Source of the DNA: Bacteroidota bacterium
GTDB taxonomy: Bacteria; CLD3; SB21
Assembly: GCA_020438245.1 (NCBI GenBank)
Contig: JAGQUY010000214.1
Location: forward strand, 1-6,194
DNA: 6,194 nucleotides
Reading direction: 5' to 3'
A program made the translations under genes and the position numbers. Shown here piece after piece: positions 5,392 through 6,194 of the stretch. Below the pieces are notes generated by a model that worked only from the letters and a program-made list of their open reading frames with translations, did no database searches and had not been told where the DNA came from. Numbering within the stretch: position 1 is the first letter of the stretch; each line of letters starts with the position of its first letter.

Positions 5392-6045
5392 TCAAAAACG
5401 CCAAGTTGGTAATAGAGGGCCTTGATGTATTAACCCAATCATAAAAACTGGTTCCTTATAATTGTAGCAGTGGCCCGCGGAGAGTGTCAATTGGATTCTA
5501 CGAGAGTCAAAGGGAAATGAGGCGATTGCGCGCAGGCCATATGTCTTGAAAGTCAGGCTCTTGCGGCTATCTACAGTGATCAAAGGAATTCCAGGTTTAA
5601 CTGCATCAAAGGTCAGGTGACCATAAAAGCAGCCCAGAGCAACATTGTTGCTCATTTTTCTCAAAACGCTTGATTGCCAGGATCTATTAAGAGTAAGCAG
5701 GGATGATATGTAGAGCTCATTCGACATTCGTAAGGTGGCGTCCGCTTGAAGAACCACGTATCCAAAGGAAGCGGTTAGGCTGAAGTCATCGTTTGCATAC
5801 CCCAATGATGCCGCCACAGACGGTACAAATCGCCTATATTGGACATGATATAATTTTTCCAGAGGGTACTTTTTCTTCGCAAACTCAGTGACAGACGCGG
5901 GGGTTTCCAGGGTGTTTAAGTTGATGCCAGAGACAAGATCACCGCTGCCATACTGATGATCAGGGAAGATGATGGTTTCACTCAAGGGAACGGCAGGTGC
6001 GCATGAAAGAAGGCATGAGATAAGAACAAAAGGAAGGAGTCTCAT
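5392..6045 (-). CDS. Putative outer-membrane lipoprotein with beta-rich body
   Basis: I do not recognise a family for this 217-aa protein. It begins MRLLPFVLISCLLSC, a short signal peptide with lipobox LLSC and Cys15 as the probable lipidated residue. Residues 75-205 show alternating hydrophobic and polar residues typical of amphipathic beta strands: SVAASLGYANDDFSLTASFG (76-95), ELYISSLLTLN (110-120), NVALGCFYGHLTFD (134-147), KSLTFKTYGLRAIASFPF (162-179) and RIQLTLSAGHCY (183-194). The chain ends in W-R-F, and a terminal Phe is characteristic of outer-membrane beta-barrel proteins recognised by the BAM machinery. A small barrel, or a lipoprotein with an outer-membrane beta domain, is the best reading. 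The ATG at 6043-6045 has a weak AGG upstream. No clear promoter is visible; a CATAAT hexamer lies upstream without a good -35. It stands alone, with a repeat element directly after its stop. Confidence 0.75.
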   Translation of the reverse strand: MRLLPFVLISCLLSCAPAVPLSETIIFPDHQYGSGDLVSGINLNTLETPASVTEFAKKKYPLEKLYHVQYRRFVPSVAASLGYANDDFSLTASFGYVVLQADATLRMSNELYISSLLTLNRSWQSSVLRKMSNNVALGCFYGHLTFDAVKPGIPLITVDSRKSLTFKTYGLRAIASFPFDSRRIQLTLSAGHCYNYKEPVFMIGLIHQGPLLPTWRF

Positions 6046-6167
6046 GGCGCCTATGCTTGCTTGACAGATACATTATGCATATCGATGTGCGTATAGCCAC
6101 AGCCGCGTGGAAGGAGCACAGGATAGAATAGTTCAAACGCTTGCATTAGCGCCTCGCGTTATTGACG

Positions 6168-6194
6168 AAACGGCTGATTGGTTGATCAATTTCT
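6168..6194 (-). repeat. Partial gene-end repeat element at the window edge, copy 4
   Basis: AAACGGCTGA (6168-6177) is identical to the 10 nt entering copy 1 (3352-3361), and the following TTGGTTGATCAATTTCT loosely tracks the copy 1 block A/core region before the sequence ends. The diagnostic TTATGCG would lie outside the window. To its left, GTTCAAACG (6131-6139) is in the same relative place as the ATCTTAAACG motif beside copy 1. Low confidence because only part is visible. Confidence 0.35.

Overview
The window looks like accessory DNA from a Gram-negative bacterium. It encodes two proteins with lipobox signal peptides, one of which ends in an outer-membrane-style terminal Phe, and a CreD-type inner-membrane protein. 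The secreted repeat protein with phrases such as GDTLW, SDGGYIMAG and DIYLIK resembles proteins common in the Bacteroidota/Ignavibacteria/KSB1-like (FCB) groups. That placement is inference from protein style only; no rRNA or other phylogenetic marker is present.

Layout. Six genes lie on the minus strand and two on the plus strand. Read in the minus direction from the right edge, they are: a 217-aa lipoprotein with a beta-rich body (5392-6045), a single-domain GAF protein (4670-5146), and a 373-aa repeat lipoprotein (3404-4525). A Phd/YefM-ParE/RelE toxin-antitoxin pair follows, inverted on the plus strand (2596-3163). Last is a tight three-gene run: a membrane protein with a four-cysteine tail (1866-2402), a GNAT acetyltransferase (1317-1832) and CreD (1-1305). 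The three-gene run and the toxin-antitoxin pair appear to be served by two back-to-back sigma70-like promoters within 2487-2572.

The most interesting signal is between the genes. A short repeated element lies just beyond the stop codon of each of the three standalone minus-strand genes (3355-3393, 4604-4632, 5347-5384), and a partial fourth copy runs off the right edge (6168-6194). Two copies share a 15-nt and an 11-nt block exactly, around a variable 8-9 nt core that tends to be palindromic. On the minus strand the element reads (C)GCATAA(C/T) followed by a spacer and TAAACCGTTCATTC, and GTTAAGAT- or GTTTAAGAT-like motifs lie further downstream.

Together with single-gene units, an unrelated mix of cargo (lipoproteins, GAF, toxin-antitoxin, GNAT) and very short leaders, this fits gene cassettes with diverged attC-like recombination sites, that is, an array seen without its integrase. 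It could instead be a lineage-specific dispersed repeat. A full R''-L''-L'-R' attC fold cannot be shown by eye. There is no sign of one pathway linking the genes; at most the last three form an envelope or sensing-related operon.
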